Below are positions 18,534 through 26,194 of a DNA stretch of 64,000 nucleotides, piece after piece. The DNA is from Microvirga makkahensis (lineage in GTDB: Bacteria; Pseudomonadota; Alphaproteobacteria; Rhizobiales; Beijerinckiaceae): positions 62,001-126,000 of the forward strand of contig NZ_WURB01000003.1 in NCBI RefSeq assembly GCF_009830105.1, given 5' to 3'. The notes beneath the pieces are model-generated. The model had not been told where the DNA came from, did not search any database, and saw only the letters and a list, made by a program, of their open reading frames with translations. The translations under genes were made by a program, and so were the position numbers. Within the stretch, counting starts at the first letter, position 1. Each line of letters opens with the position of its first letter.

Positions 18534-19505
18534 ATGAGGGCGCTGAAACTGTTGTCCGCCGCGGCCATTGGCATCGCGATCTATGCACCCGCTTTCGCGG
18601 CCGGGTATCCAGAGAAGCCCGTGACGGTGATCGTGCCGTTCCCGGCCGGTGGGGCATCCGACACGACGGCTCGCATGACCACCCAGAAGATGCAGGAGAG
18701 CCTTGGTCAGCCTGTCGTGGTCGAGAACAAGCCCGGCGCGAACGGCTCCCTAGGAGCGGGGCAGGTCGCGAAGGCCAAACCTGACGGCTACACCCTGCTT
18801 GTCGGCTCGATCGGCGTCTATGCCATCAACCCGGTTCTCTACAAGAGCCTGCCCTACGACCCGATCAAGGATTTCGATCTGCTCACGGTCGCGGTGCGTA
18901 CGCCGAACGTCCTAGTCGCCAATCCCAACTTCCCGGCCAATAACGTCAAGGAACTCGTCGAATACCTTAAGAAAAACCCCGAGAAGGTTACATTCGCATC
19001 GTCCGGCGCGGGTTCCTCCGACCACCTCACAGCGGCCCTGTTCTGGCAGAAGACCGGCACCACTGGGGTCCACGTGCCGTACAAGGGCGGCGCTCCCGCC
19101 ATAACCGACCTGATCGGCGGACATGCTGACGTGTCGTTCCAGAATCTCGGCGCCGTGTCGAATCATATCAAAGCCGGCAAGCTGAAGCTTCTGGCCGTCA
19201 CGGCTGACAAGCGGAACCCTGCCTTCCCGGACGCACCGACCATGGAGGAAGCTGGCATCGAGGGCGTCGAAGTGTATTCCTGGCAGGCTGTTGCTGCGCC
19301 GAAGGGCCTACCGGCCGATGTGAAGGGCAAGCTCGAGAAGTCGCTGACGGCCGCTCTGAACTCGCCCGATGTGAAGGGCAAGTTTAGCGATATCGGCTTC
19401 GAGGTCGTCGCCAGTACGAGTGGCCAGTTCTCGGAGTTTCTGAGCCAGGAAATCAGCCGCTGGAAGACCGTGGTTGAGGCAGGAAAGATCACGGCCGACC
19501 AGTAA
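18534..19505 (+). CDS. tctC: TTT transporter periplasmic binding protein (TctC/Bug)
   Basis: A 323-residue extracytoplasmic receptor of a tripartite tricarboxylate transporter. The signal peptide is about 22 residues (cut after AFAA). The mature start YPEKPVTVIVPFPAGGASDT and the later NKPGANGSLGAGQVAKAKPDGYTLL are hallmark Bug/TctC motifs. It captures a carboxylate and delivers it to TctA/TctB. ATG 18534 follows AAAGGAGGAAG. A strong hairpin separates it from tctB, consistent with higher expression of the binding protein. The downstream enzymes suggest an aldonic acid as cargo. Confidence 0.94.
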   Translation: MRALKLLSAAAIGIAIYAPAFAAGYPEKPVTVIVPFPAGGASDTTARMTTQKMQESLGQPVVVENKPGANGSLGAGQVAKAKPDGYTLLVGSIGVYAINPVLYKSLPYDPIKDFDLLTVAVRTPNVLVANPNFPANNVKELVEYLKKNPEKVTFASSGAGSSDHLTAALFWQKTGTTGVHVPYKGGAPAITDLIGGHADVSFQNLGAVSNHIKAGKLKLLAVTADKRNPAFPDAPTMEEAGIEGVEVYSWQAVAAPKGLPADVKGKLEKSLTAALNSPDVKGKFSDIGFEVVASTSGQFSEFLSQEISRWKTVVEAGKITADQ

Positions 19506-19515
19506 GCAGGCCTGA

Positions 19516-19540
19516 CGGGGCGGCCGAGAAGGCTGCCCCG
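19516..19540 (+). terminator. Intercistronic hairpin between tctC and tctB
   Basis: CGGGGCGGCC (19516-19525) pairs over 10 bp, with one G-T pair, to GGCTGCCCCG (19531-19540), with a GAGAA loop. It sits 10 bases after the tctC stop. No T-run follows, so partial termination or mRNA protection to raise binding-protein yield is more likely than a full stop. Confidence 0.5.
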
Positions 19541-19656
19541 CATTGAGAACTTTGAATTGCTGAGAGCGTCGCCGTTTGTCTGGTGCCTGTGCGGCCATTG
19601 CACCCGTCAGCGGCGCCAGGACCGTTCATCGTTATTTCACCGGGAGGATGCTCGTG

Positions 19657-20118
19657 ATGTCACACGTGCTCCAGAAGAAAGATTTTTGGGCTGGTGTGCT
19701 CTACGTTGCCTTTGGCGCTGCAGCCTTCTGGATCGGCCGCGATTATCCCATGGGTACCGCAGGGCGCATGGGGGCAGGTTATTTCCCCACCGCTCTCAGC
19801 GTCATCCTCATGCTGATTGGCCTGATCTCCGCGGCGCGCGCACTCACGCAGGAGGGTGAGGCCGTCGGCGCTGTCTCCTGGAAGTCCTTGGCACTCGTTG
19901 TCGGGTCGACCGCTCTCTTCGGTTTACTGCTTCCCACTACGGGACTCGTGATCGCCCTGGTCGTGCTCATCCTGATTAGTGCAACTGCGAGTCAGAACTT
20001 CCGTCTCGACCTAAAAGCTGCAGCTGGGTTGATCATTCTGGTCACTTTCTGCTCGCTCGTGTTCGTGAAAGCCCTTGGCGTACCGATGCCGCTCGTCGGC
20101 TCGTGGTTCGGTGAGTAG
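19657..20118 (+). CDS. tctB: TTT transporter small membrane subunit (TctB)
   Basis: A small four-span inner-membrane subunit, 153 residues from ATG 19657. The family pattern is DFWAGVLYVAFGAAAFW, then YPMGTAGRMGAGYFPTAL. The frame is open from 19576, but GGGAGG at 19642-19647 lies 9 bases before ATG 19657; GTG 19654 and ATG 19648 are the other choices. It ends at the base before the tctA frame, so the two are translationally close. The role of TctB is structural support of TctA. Confidence 0.9.
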   Translation: MSHVLQKKDFWAGVLYVAFGAAAFWIGRDYPMGTAGRMGAGYFPTALSVILMLIGLISAARALTQEGEAVGAVSWKSLALVVGSTALFGLLLPTTGLVIALVVLILISATASQNFRLDLKAAAGLIILVTFCSLVFVKALGVPMPLVGSWFGE

Positions 20119-20127
20119 GTGGAAGCG

Positions 20128-21633
20128 ATGGAAACGATTTCGAACCTGTGGCTCGGCCTCGAGACCGCATTGACCTTCTGGAACCTGGCCTATTGCATGA
20201 TCGGGGTGCTTCTCGGCACCGCGATCGGCGTGTTGCCGGGGCTTGGGCCGACCGCAACCATTGCGATGCTGCTGCCCGTGACATTTGGATTGCCGCCAGT
20301 GTCGGCGCTGATCATGCTCGCCGGAATCTACTATGGCGCGCAGTATGGCGGTTCAACCACCGCGATCCTGGTCAATCTGCCGGGTGAATCTTCGAGCGTC
20401 GTGACCGCGCTCGACGGCTATCAGATGGCTCGACAAGGCAAGGCGGGGAGGGCGCTGGCAACGGCGGCCATTGGCTCCTTCTTCGCGGGCACTGTCGCAA
20501 CCGTCCTTCTTGCGGTCTTTGCTCCTCCGCTAGCCGATCTTGCCTTGCAGTTCGGTCCCGCCGAATACTTTTCTCTGATGGTCCTCGGTCTCATCGCCTC
20601 GGTCGTGTTGGCGCATGGTTCGCTATTGCATGCCTTCGGCATGATCATCCTTGGACTCATCCTTGGTCTGGTTGGAACCGATGTGAACTCCGGCACGGTG
20701 CGTTACACCTTCGGCTTCGCGGAGGTATCCGACGGCATCAATTTCGTCATTGTCGCCATGGGGGTGTTCGGCCTGGGAGAGATCATCGGAAACTTGGAGA
20801 ACGAGTCGACGCGCACAATCATGTCGAAGACCGTAACGGGACTCATGCCGACGAGGGAGGACGTGAAGCGGCTCGCAGCGCCTGTCCTGCGCGGCACGGT
20901 CCTCGGATCCATGCTCGGCATTCTCCCGGGTGGTGGTGCGATGCTCGCATCCTTCGCGGCCTATACGCTGGAGAAGAAGGTCTCAAAGCATCCCGAGCAG
21001 TTCGGCAATGGTGCGATTGAAGGCGTTGCAGGGCCTGAGAGCGCCAACAATGCTGGTGCGCAAACCTCCTTCATTCCGATGCTGACGCTCGGTATTCCAT
21101 CCAATCCGGTCATGGCCCTGATGATTGGCGCCATGATCATGCAAGGCATCCAGCCAGGGCCTTCGGTGATGACGGAGCAGCCGGTGTTGTTCTGGGGGCT
21201 CATCGTCTCCATGTGGATCGGCAACCTGTTTCTGCTCGTGCTCAACCTGCCGCTGATCGGGCTGTGGGTGCGCATGATCTCGGTGCCGTATCATTTCCTG
21301 TATCCGGCCATTCTGGTCTTCTGCGCCATCGGCGTGTTCAGCCTCAACAACGCGACCTTCGACGTCTATCTGATGGCGATCTTCGGGTGCCTCGGTTACA
21401 TCTTCCGCAAGCTCGATTGCGAGCCGGCCCCGATGCTGCTCGGCTTCATTCTCGGGCCGATGATGGAAGAGCACCTACGGCGAGCCATGCTGATTGCGAA
21501 GGGAGACGCCACGGTGTTCCTGAATCGTCCGATCAGCGCGACGATGCTGATCATAGCTCTCGTTCTCCTTGCGACGATCTTGGCTCCGGCTGTTCGCCAG
21601 AAACGTGAAGAAGCCTTTCAGGAGGAAGGCTGA
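20128..21633 (+). CDS. tctA: TTT transporter large permease subunit (TctA)
   Basis: A 501-residue inner-membrane carrier with about 11-12 spans. Conserved TctA motifs are GVLPGLGPTATIAMLLPVT, GIYYGAQYGGSTTAIL and GPESANNAGAQTSFIP. It moves the carboxylate using an ion gradient. ATG 20128 follows AGGTGG; GTG 20119, directly after the tctB stop, would add three residues. It is followed 55 bases later by the dehydratase gene, tying transport to catabolism. Confidence 0.95.
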   Translation: METISNLWLGLETALTFWNLAYCMIGVLLGTAIGVLPGLGPTATIAMLLPVTFGLPPVSALIMLAGIYYGAQYGGSTTAILVNLPGESSSVVTALDGYQMARQGKAGRALATAAIGSFFAGTVATVLLAVFAPPLADLALQFGPAEYFSLMVLGLIASVVLAHGSLLHAFGMIILGLILGLVGTDVNSGTVRYTFGFAEVSDGINFVIVAMGVFGLGEIIGNLENESTRTIMSKTVTGLMPTREDVKRLAAPVLRGTVLGSMLGILPGGGAMLASFAAYTLEKKVSKHPEQFGNGAIEGVAGPESANNAGAQTSFIPMLTLGIPSNPVMALMIGAMIMQGIQPGPSVMTEQPVLFWGLIVSMWIGNLFLLVLNLPLIGLWVRMISVPYHFLYPAILVFCAIGVFSLNNATFDVYLMAIFGCLGYIFRKLDCEPAPMLLGFILGPMMEEHLRRAMLIAKGDATVFLNRPISATMLIIALVLLATILAPAVRQKREEAFQEEG

Positions 21634-21688
21634 TCGTCCTCCTTTCCGATCCCGACCACATCGACACCACAGGCGCGACGTTACTCAT

Positions 21689-23428
21689 ATGACATCCAAG
21701 ACCAAAAAGCCGGAAGACCTCCGTAGTGCGCGATGGTTCTCTCCAGATGACCTGCGCGGGTTCGGCCACCGCTCTCGCATTATGCAGATGGGCTACGCCC
21801 CGGAGGATTGGTCAGGCCGACCAGTCATAGCGATCATCAACACCTGGTCCGACATCAATCCATGCCACGCCCATTTCAAGCAGCGCGTCGAGGATGTAAA
21901 GCGAGGCGTCTTCCAAGCCGGGGGCTTTCCCATAGAGCTGCCTGCGATCTCCCTGTCGGAAAACTTCGTCAAGCCGACCACCATGCTCTACCGCAACATG
22001 CTCGCCATGGACACGGAAGAGCTCATTCGCTCCCATCCAGTGGACGGTGTCGTCCTCATGGGCGGCTGCGACAAGACCACTCCGGGTCTGCTCCTGGGCG
22101 CGACGAGCGTCAATCTGCCGTCGATCTACATTCCCGCCGGTCCGATGCTGCGCGGAAACTGGAAGGGCAAGGTCCTGGGTTCGGGGTCGGACGCCTGGAA
22201 GTACTGGGATGAGCGCCGGGCCGGAAACATCACCAAGGAAGACTGGGTGGAGGTGGAGGGCGGAATCGCCCGCAGCCATGGGCACTGCATGACCATGGGT
22301 ACCGCCAGTACCATGACGGCAATTGCCGAATCCATCGGCATGACGCTGCCGGGAGCCTCTTCCATTCCCGCTCCTGACGTCAATCACATTCGCATGTGCG
22401 CGGAATCTGGTCGCCGGGCTGTCGAGATGGTGTGGGAGGACCTCACGCCCGACAAAATCCAGACGCGCCCCGCCTACGAGAACGCCATCGCGGTCGCCAT
22501 GGCGATGGGCTGCTCGACGAATGCCGTGATTCACCTTATCGCCATGGCACGCCGGGCCGGCCACGACATCGGTCTTGATGATTTCGAGATCGCCAGCCGC
22601 AAGGTTCCGGTGATCGCGAATGTTCGCCCGAGTGGTGCGGCCTACCTGATGGAGGATTTCTACTTCGCCGGCGGGCTTCCGGCCCTCATGACGCGCATCC
22701 GCGGTCATCTGCACCTCGACTGCCTCACGGTGACAGGCAAGACCCTGGGCGATAACATCGCCCGCGCGGAGGTTTACAACGACGATGTCATCCGCACGCT
22801 CGACAACGCCATCTACGAGGAAGGCGCACTGGCCGTGCTTAAGGGCAATCTCGCGCCGGACGGCTGCGTCATGAAGCCGAGCGCATGCGAGCCGCGTTTG
22901 CGCAGGCATTCGGGACCTGCCCTCGTGTTCGACGATTATCCCTCCATGAAAGCTGCCATCGATGACGACGATCTCGATGTTACGGCGGACCATATCCTGG
23001 TCCTGCGCAATGCGGGCCCGCAGGGCGGTCCCGGAATGCCCGAATGGGGTATGCTGCCGATTCCCAAGAAACTCGTGAAGCAGGGCGTGCGCGACATGCT
23101 GCGCGTGTCGGATGCCCGCATGAGCGGCACGAGTTACGGCGCCTGCATCCTTCATGTGTCGCCGGAGGCGCATGTAGGGGGACCGCTTGCCCTCGTGCGT
23201 ACGGGCGATATCATCACCGTCGATATTCCCGCGCGCCGTATTACGCTCGAAGTGTCCGACGAGGAGCTTGCGATGAGGCGCGCCCTGTTGCCCGAGCCCA
23301 AGCCGCGATTCGAGCGTGGCTATGGCTGGATGTTCAGCAGGCACATTCGACAGGCCCACGAAGGTTGCGATTTCGATTTCCTTGAGACGAGCCACGGCGC
23401 TCCCGTGGCCGAGCCCGATATTTTCTGA
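21689..23428 (+). CDS. IlvD/EDD-family sugar-acid dehydratase (L-arabinonate type)
   Basis: A 579-residue [2Fe-2S] dehydratase. Cys59 (INPCHAHF), Cys127 (GGCDKTTPG) and Cys200 (HGHCMTMG) fall exactly where Rhizobium L-arabinonate dehydratase has its cluster ligands, and Lys129 follows as in that enzyme. The total length also matches. The enzyme removes water from an aldonic acid to give a 2-keto-3-deoxy acid. A Ser in the conserved SDARMSGTSYG loop would be the catalytic base. ATG 21689 starts MTSKTKKPEDL. Its place after the TTT genes and before RraA-like and ALDH genes supports pentonate catabolism. D-xylonate or another C5/C6 acid cannot be excluded. Confidence 0.9.
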   Translation: MTSKTKKPEDLRSARWFSPDDLRGFGHRSRIMQMGYAPEDWSGRPVIAIINTWSDINPCHAHFKQRVEDVKRGVFQAGGFPIELPAISLSENFVKPTTMLYRNMLAMDTEELIRSHPVDGVVLMGGCDKTTPGLLLGATSVNLPSIYIPAGPMLRGNWKGKVLGSGSDAWKYWDERRAGNITKEDWVEVEGGIARSHGHCMTMGTASTMTAIAESIGMTLPGASSIPAPDVNHIRMCAESGRRAVEMVWEDLTPDKIQTRPAYENAIAVAMAMGCSTNAVIHLIAMARRAGHDIGLDDFEIASRKVPVIANVRPSGAAYLMEDFYFAGGLPALMTRIRGHLHLDCLTVTGKTLGDNIARAEVYNDDVIRTLDNAIYEEGALAVLKGNLAPDGCVMKPSACEPRLRRHSGPALVFDDYPSMKAAIDDDDLDVTADHILVLRNAGPQGGPGMPEWGMLPIPKKLVKQGVRDMLRVSDARMSGTSYGACILHVSPEAHVGGPLALVRTGDIITVDIPARRITLEVSDEELAMRRALLPEPKPRFERGYGWMFSRHIRQAHEGCDFDFLETSHGAPVAEPDIF

Positions 23429-23445
23429 TCCCAGGAGATGCACCG

Positions 23446-24165
23446 ATGACCGGACTGAAGCCAGAAACCCGCGAGAAGCTGAAAACCGTCGCCACCCCGA
23501 CACTGATGACGGCTCTCTACAAGCGCGGCCTGCGCAACCAATGGATCCAGGATGTGCACCGGATCAATCGTGATGCCGGCCCAATGGTGGGTGAGGCCTT
23601 CACCTTGCGCTACATGCCGGCCCGCGAGGACCTGAACCAGCTGACCGTCTTCCGCGACCGGGAACACCCGCAGCGCAAAGCGGTGGAGATTTGCCCTCCG
23701 GGAGCCGTTCTCGTCATGGACAGCCGCAAGGACCCGCGAGCCGCATCCGCCGGGTCGATCCTGATCTCCCGCCTGATGGTGCGCGGTGTTGCCGGCGTGG
23801 TTACCGACGGTGGCTTCCGGGACACGCCCGAAATCGAGAGGCTCGGAATCCCGGCTTATCACAATCGCCCCTCGGCTCCGACGAACCTGACTCTGCATCA
23901 GGCCATTGATATCAACGTGCCGATCGGCTGCGGCGACGCTCCGGTCTTCCCCGGCGATGTGATCGTGGGCGATGCCGAAGGCGTCGTGGTGATCCCGGCC
24001 CACTTGGCCGACGAGATCGCGGATGAGACGGTCGAGATGACGGCATTCGAGGACTTCGTCACCGAGGAGGTGCTGAACGGCCGCTCGATCCTCGGGTTGT
24101 ATCCGGCCACCGACGAGCAGACCAACATCGACTTCGCGGCTTGGCGCAAGGCCAACAGGCGTTAG
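23446..24165 (+). CDS. RraA-like family protein (possible pyruvate aldolase/lyase)
   Basis: A 239-residue protein of the RraA/HMG-aldolase fold. It has GSILISRLMVRGVAGVVTDG and the DGGFRD motif (D121, R125, D126). HMG/CHA aldolases use this R-D pair to hold pyruvate and the divalent metal. Together with the sugar-acid context this favours a lyase or decarboxylase over RNase E regulation. It follows the dehydratase by 17 bases and precedes the ALDH by 21, so all three share a transcript. It may take over from the dead aldolase gene at 25681 (inference). Confidence 0.85.
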   Translation: MTGLKPETREKLKTVATPTLMTALYKRGLRNQWIQDVHRINRDAGPMVGEAFTLRYMPAREDLNQLTVFRDREHPQRKAVEICPPGAVLVMDSRKDPRAASAGSILISRLMVRGVAGVVTDGGFRDTPEIERLGIPAYHNRPSAPTNLTLHQAIDINVPIGCGDAPVFPGDVIVGDAEGVVVIPAHLADEIADETVEMTAFEDFVTEEVLNGRSILGLYPATDEQTNIDFAAWRKANRR

Positions 24166-24186
24166 GGCAACAGGGAAGGCGATAGG

Positions 24187-25662
24187 ATGACGAAGAACTA
24201 TATTGCGGGCGAATGGGTTGCTGCGTCCGAGGCGACCCCGAACCTGAACCCGTCGAACACCAATGACGTGATTGGCGAGTTCGCCCGTGCCTCGGCGGCG
24301 GAGGCGGAGCGCGCCATTGCGGCGGCCTATGATGCCTTCCCCGCCTGGGCCCATTCCTCCATTCAGACCCGTCACGACATTCTCAAGGCCGTGGGCGACG
24401 AGATCCTCGCCCGCAAGGAGGAGCTCGGGCGCCTGCTCTCCCGCGAGGAGGGCAAGACCCTGCCGGAAGGCATCGGCGAGGTCACTCGGGCCGGCCAGAT
24501 CTTCCACTTTTTCGCGGGGGAATGCCTGCGCCTGGCCGGCGAGAAGCTGCCCTCGGTGCGCCCGGCCCTGGATGTCGAGATCACCCGCGAGCCGGTGGGT
24601 GTGGTCGGTCTCATCACGCCCTGGAACTTCCCGATCGCGATTCCGGCCTGGAAGATCGCGCCGGCGCTCGCCTATGGCAACACGGTGGTATTCAAGCCTG
24701 CCGAGCTGGTGCCGGGCTCGGCCCATGCGCTTTGCGAGATCATCATCCGGGCCGGCGTGCCGGCGGGGGTGTTCAACCTGGTCATGGGCCAGGGCTCGGT
24801 GGTGGGCGAGGCCATGCTGCAGAGCCCGAAGGTGGCGGCGATCTCGTTCACCGGCTCGGTGCCCACCGGCCGCCGCGTGGCCCAGACCTGCATCACGGCC
24901 GATCCGATGAAGAAGGTCCAGCTTGAGATGGGCGGCAAGAACCCGATGGTGGTGCTCGACGACGCCGACCTGAAGGTGGCGGTCGAGTGCGCCGTCAACT
25001 CGGCCTTCTTCTCCACCGGCCAGCGCTGCACCGCCTCCTCGCGCCTGATCGTGACGCAAGGCATCCACGACCGCTTCGTTGCGGCGATGCAGGAGCGGAT
25101 GCGCGGGCTGGTGGTGGACGATGCCCTCAAAAGCGGCACCCATATCGGCCCGGTGGTGGACCAGAGCCAGCTCGATCAAGATCTGAAATACATCCGCATC
25201 GGCCAGGAAGAAGGCGCCAAACTCGCGGCGGGCGGCGAGCTGCTCAAGCGTGATGCGCCCGGCTTTTATCTCTCTCCGGCGCTGTTCACGGAGGTGGACA
25301 ACCGGATGCGGGTAGCGCGCGAGGAGATCTTCGGGCCTGTGGCGACGGTGATCCAGGCGAAGGACTATGACGAGGCGCTGGAGATCGCCAACGACACGCC
25401 GTTCGGCCTGTCGTCGGGCATCTGCACCACGAGCCTGAAATACGCCAGCCACTTCAAGCGCAACGCGGAAGCCGGCATGGTGATGGTCAACCTGCCGACG
25501 GCGGGGGTGGATTACCATGTTCCGTTCGGCGGCCGGAAGGGCTCGAGCTACGGCCCGCGCGAGCAGGGCCGCTATGCGCAGGAGTTCTACACCACCGTCA
25601 AGACCGCCTACACCTTCGACGGCAACGGACCATACGTGCCGAAGACCACGTCCAGCGAGTGA
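24187..25662 (+). CDS. Aldehyde dehydrogenase (alpha-ketoglutarate semialdehyde type)
   Basis: A 491-residue NAD(P)-dependent aldehyde dehydrogenase. The catalytic Cys281 lies in FFSTGQRCTASS and the general-base Glu in VQLEMGGKNP. The cofactor region has ITPWNFPIAIPAWKIAPAL and FTGSVPTGRRVA. The ending VDYHVPFGGRKGSSYGPREQG is typical of 2,5-dioxovalerate/alpha-ketoglutarate semialdehyde dehydrogenases. Such enzymes finish oxidative pentonate pathways. The usual partner, a 2-keto-3-deoxypentonate dehydratase, is not in the window, so glycolaldehyde or another aldehyde from an aldolase split is an alternative substrate. Third positions look even richer in G/C than in neighbouring genes. Confidence 0.9.
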   Translation: MTKNYIAGEWVAASEATPNLNPSNTNDVIGEFARASAAEAERAIAAAYDAFPAWAHSSIQTRHDILKAVGDEILARKEELGRLLSREEGKTLPEGIGEVTRAGQIFHFFAGECLRLAGEKLPSVRPALDVEITREPVGVVGLITPWNFPIAIPAWKIAPALAYGNTVVFKPAELVPGSAHALCEIIIRAGVPAGVFNLVMGQGSVVGEAMLQSPKVAAISFTGSVPTGRRVAQTCITADPMKKVQLEMGGKNPMVVLDDADLKVAVECAVNSAFFSTGQRCTASSRLIVTQGIHDRFVAAMQERMRGLVVDDALKSGTHIGPVVDQSQLDQDLKYIRIGQEEGAKLAAGGELLKRDAPGFYLSPALFTEVDNRMRVAREEIFGPVATVIQAKDYDEALEIANDTPFGLSSGICTTSLKYASHFKRNAEAGMVMVNLPTAGVDYHVPFGGRKGSSYGPREQGRYAQEFYTTVKTAYTFDGNGPYVPKTTSSE

Positions 25663-25680
25663 CCGCCGATTCGAGACAGG

Positions 25681-26120
25681 ATAAAGGCGAGCCGGATCAA
25701 GTATCGGTGCGCTGACCAGAAGCCGGTACTGAATGGATGGCTTTCAATCCCGAACGCGTTCACCGCCGAAATCCTGGCGGAGCAAGGATATGACTCCATC
25801 ACGATCGATCTCCAGCATGGACTCATCACCTGCCAAGTTGCGGTTGGCACGCTACAGGCGATGCGCGCCAGCGAGGTTGCGCCTCTGGTACGCGTTCCAT
25901 GGCTTGGTCCCGCCGCCATGATGAAGGCCCCCGATGCCGGAGCCTTGGGAGTCATTTGCCCCATGTCAACACGGGCGCGCAAGCAGCGGAACTTGTGTCT
26001 TACATGCGCTATCCTCCGGCAGAAATTCGCAGCTTCGGCTCTGCCCAGGCCATTTTTTCGGCCGGCCAGAACCATGGCGCCGAGGCAGACGACAAGGTCC
26101 TCTGCTTCTCCGTTCCCGAA
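25681..26120 (+). pseudogene. Broken HpcH/HpaI-family aldolase gene
   Basis: The plus strand encodes a class II pyruvate aldolase in two frames. Frame one (25681-25965) reads KASRIKYRCADQKPVLNGW, then the catalytic IDLQHG and LVRVPW motifs, up to ICPM. Frame two (from about 25966) continues VNTGAQAAELVSYMRYPP and FSAGQNHGAEADDKVLCF. The join is ATG-TC where ATG-GTC is expected, so one G was lost at about 25965. The start position holds ATA rather than ATG, and homology ends near 26120, missing about half the protein. It follows the ALDH gene by 18 bases, as the lost last gene of the sugar-acid operon. Confidence 0.85.
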
Positions 26121-26194
26121 TCAAGGTGTTGTAACTTGCGCCCCAGAGCATCTGGGCTAATGTCCCGCTGAGGGTGGCCCATTCAAGAAAACAC

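Noticed and set aside
21812..23503. 563-codon minus-strand open frame
   Set aside because: Antisense shadow of the IlvD/EDD dehydratase gene, with no recognisable domain.
23320..25518. 732-codon open frame on the minus strand
   Set aside because: It is antisense to the RraA-like and ALDH genes. Its His/Arg/Asp-rich translation is the shadow of their strong third-position G/C bias.
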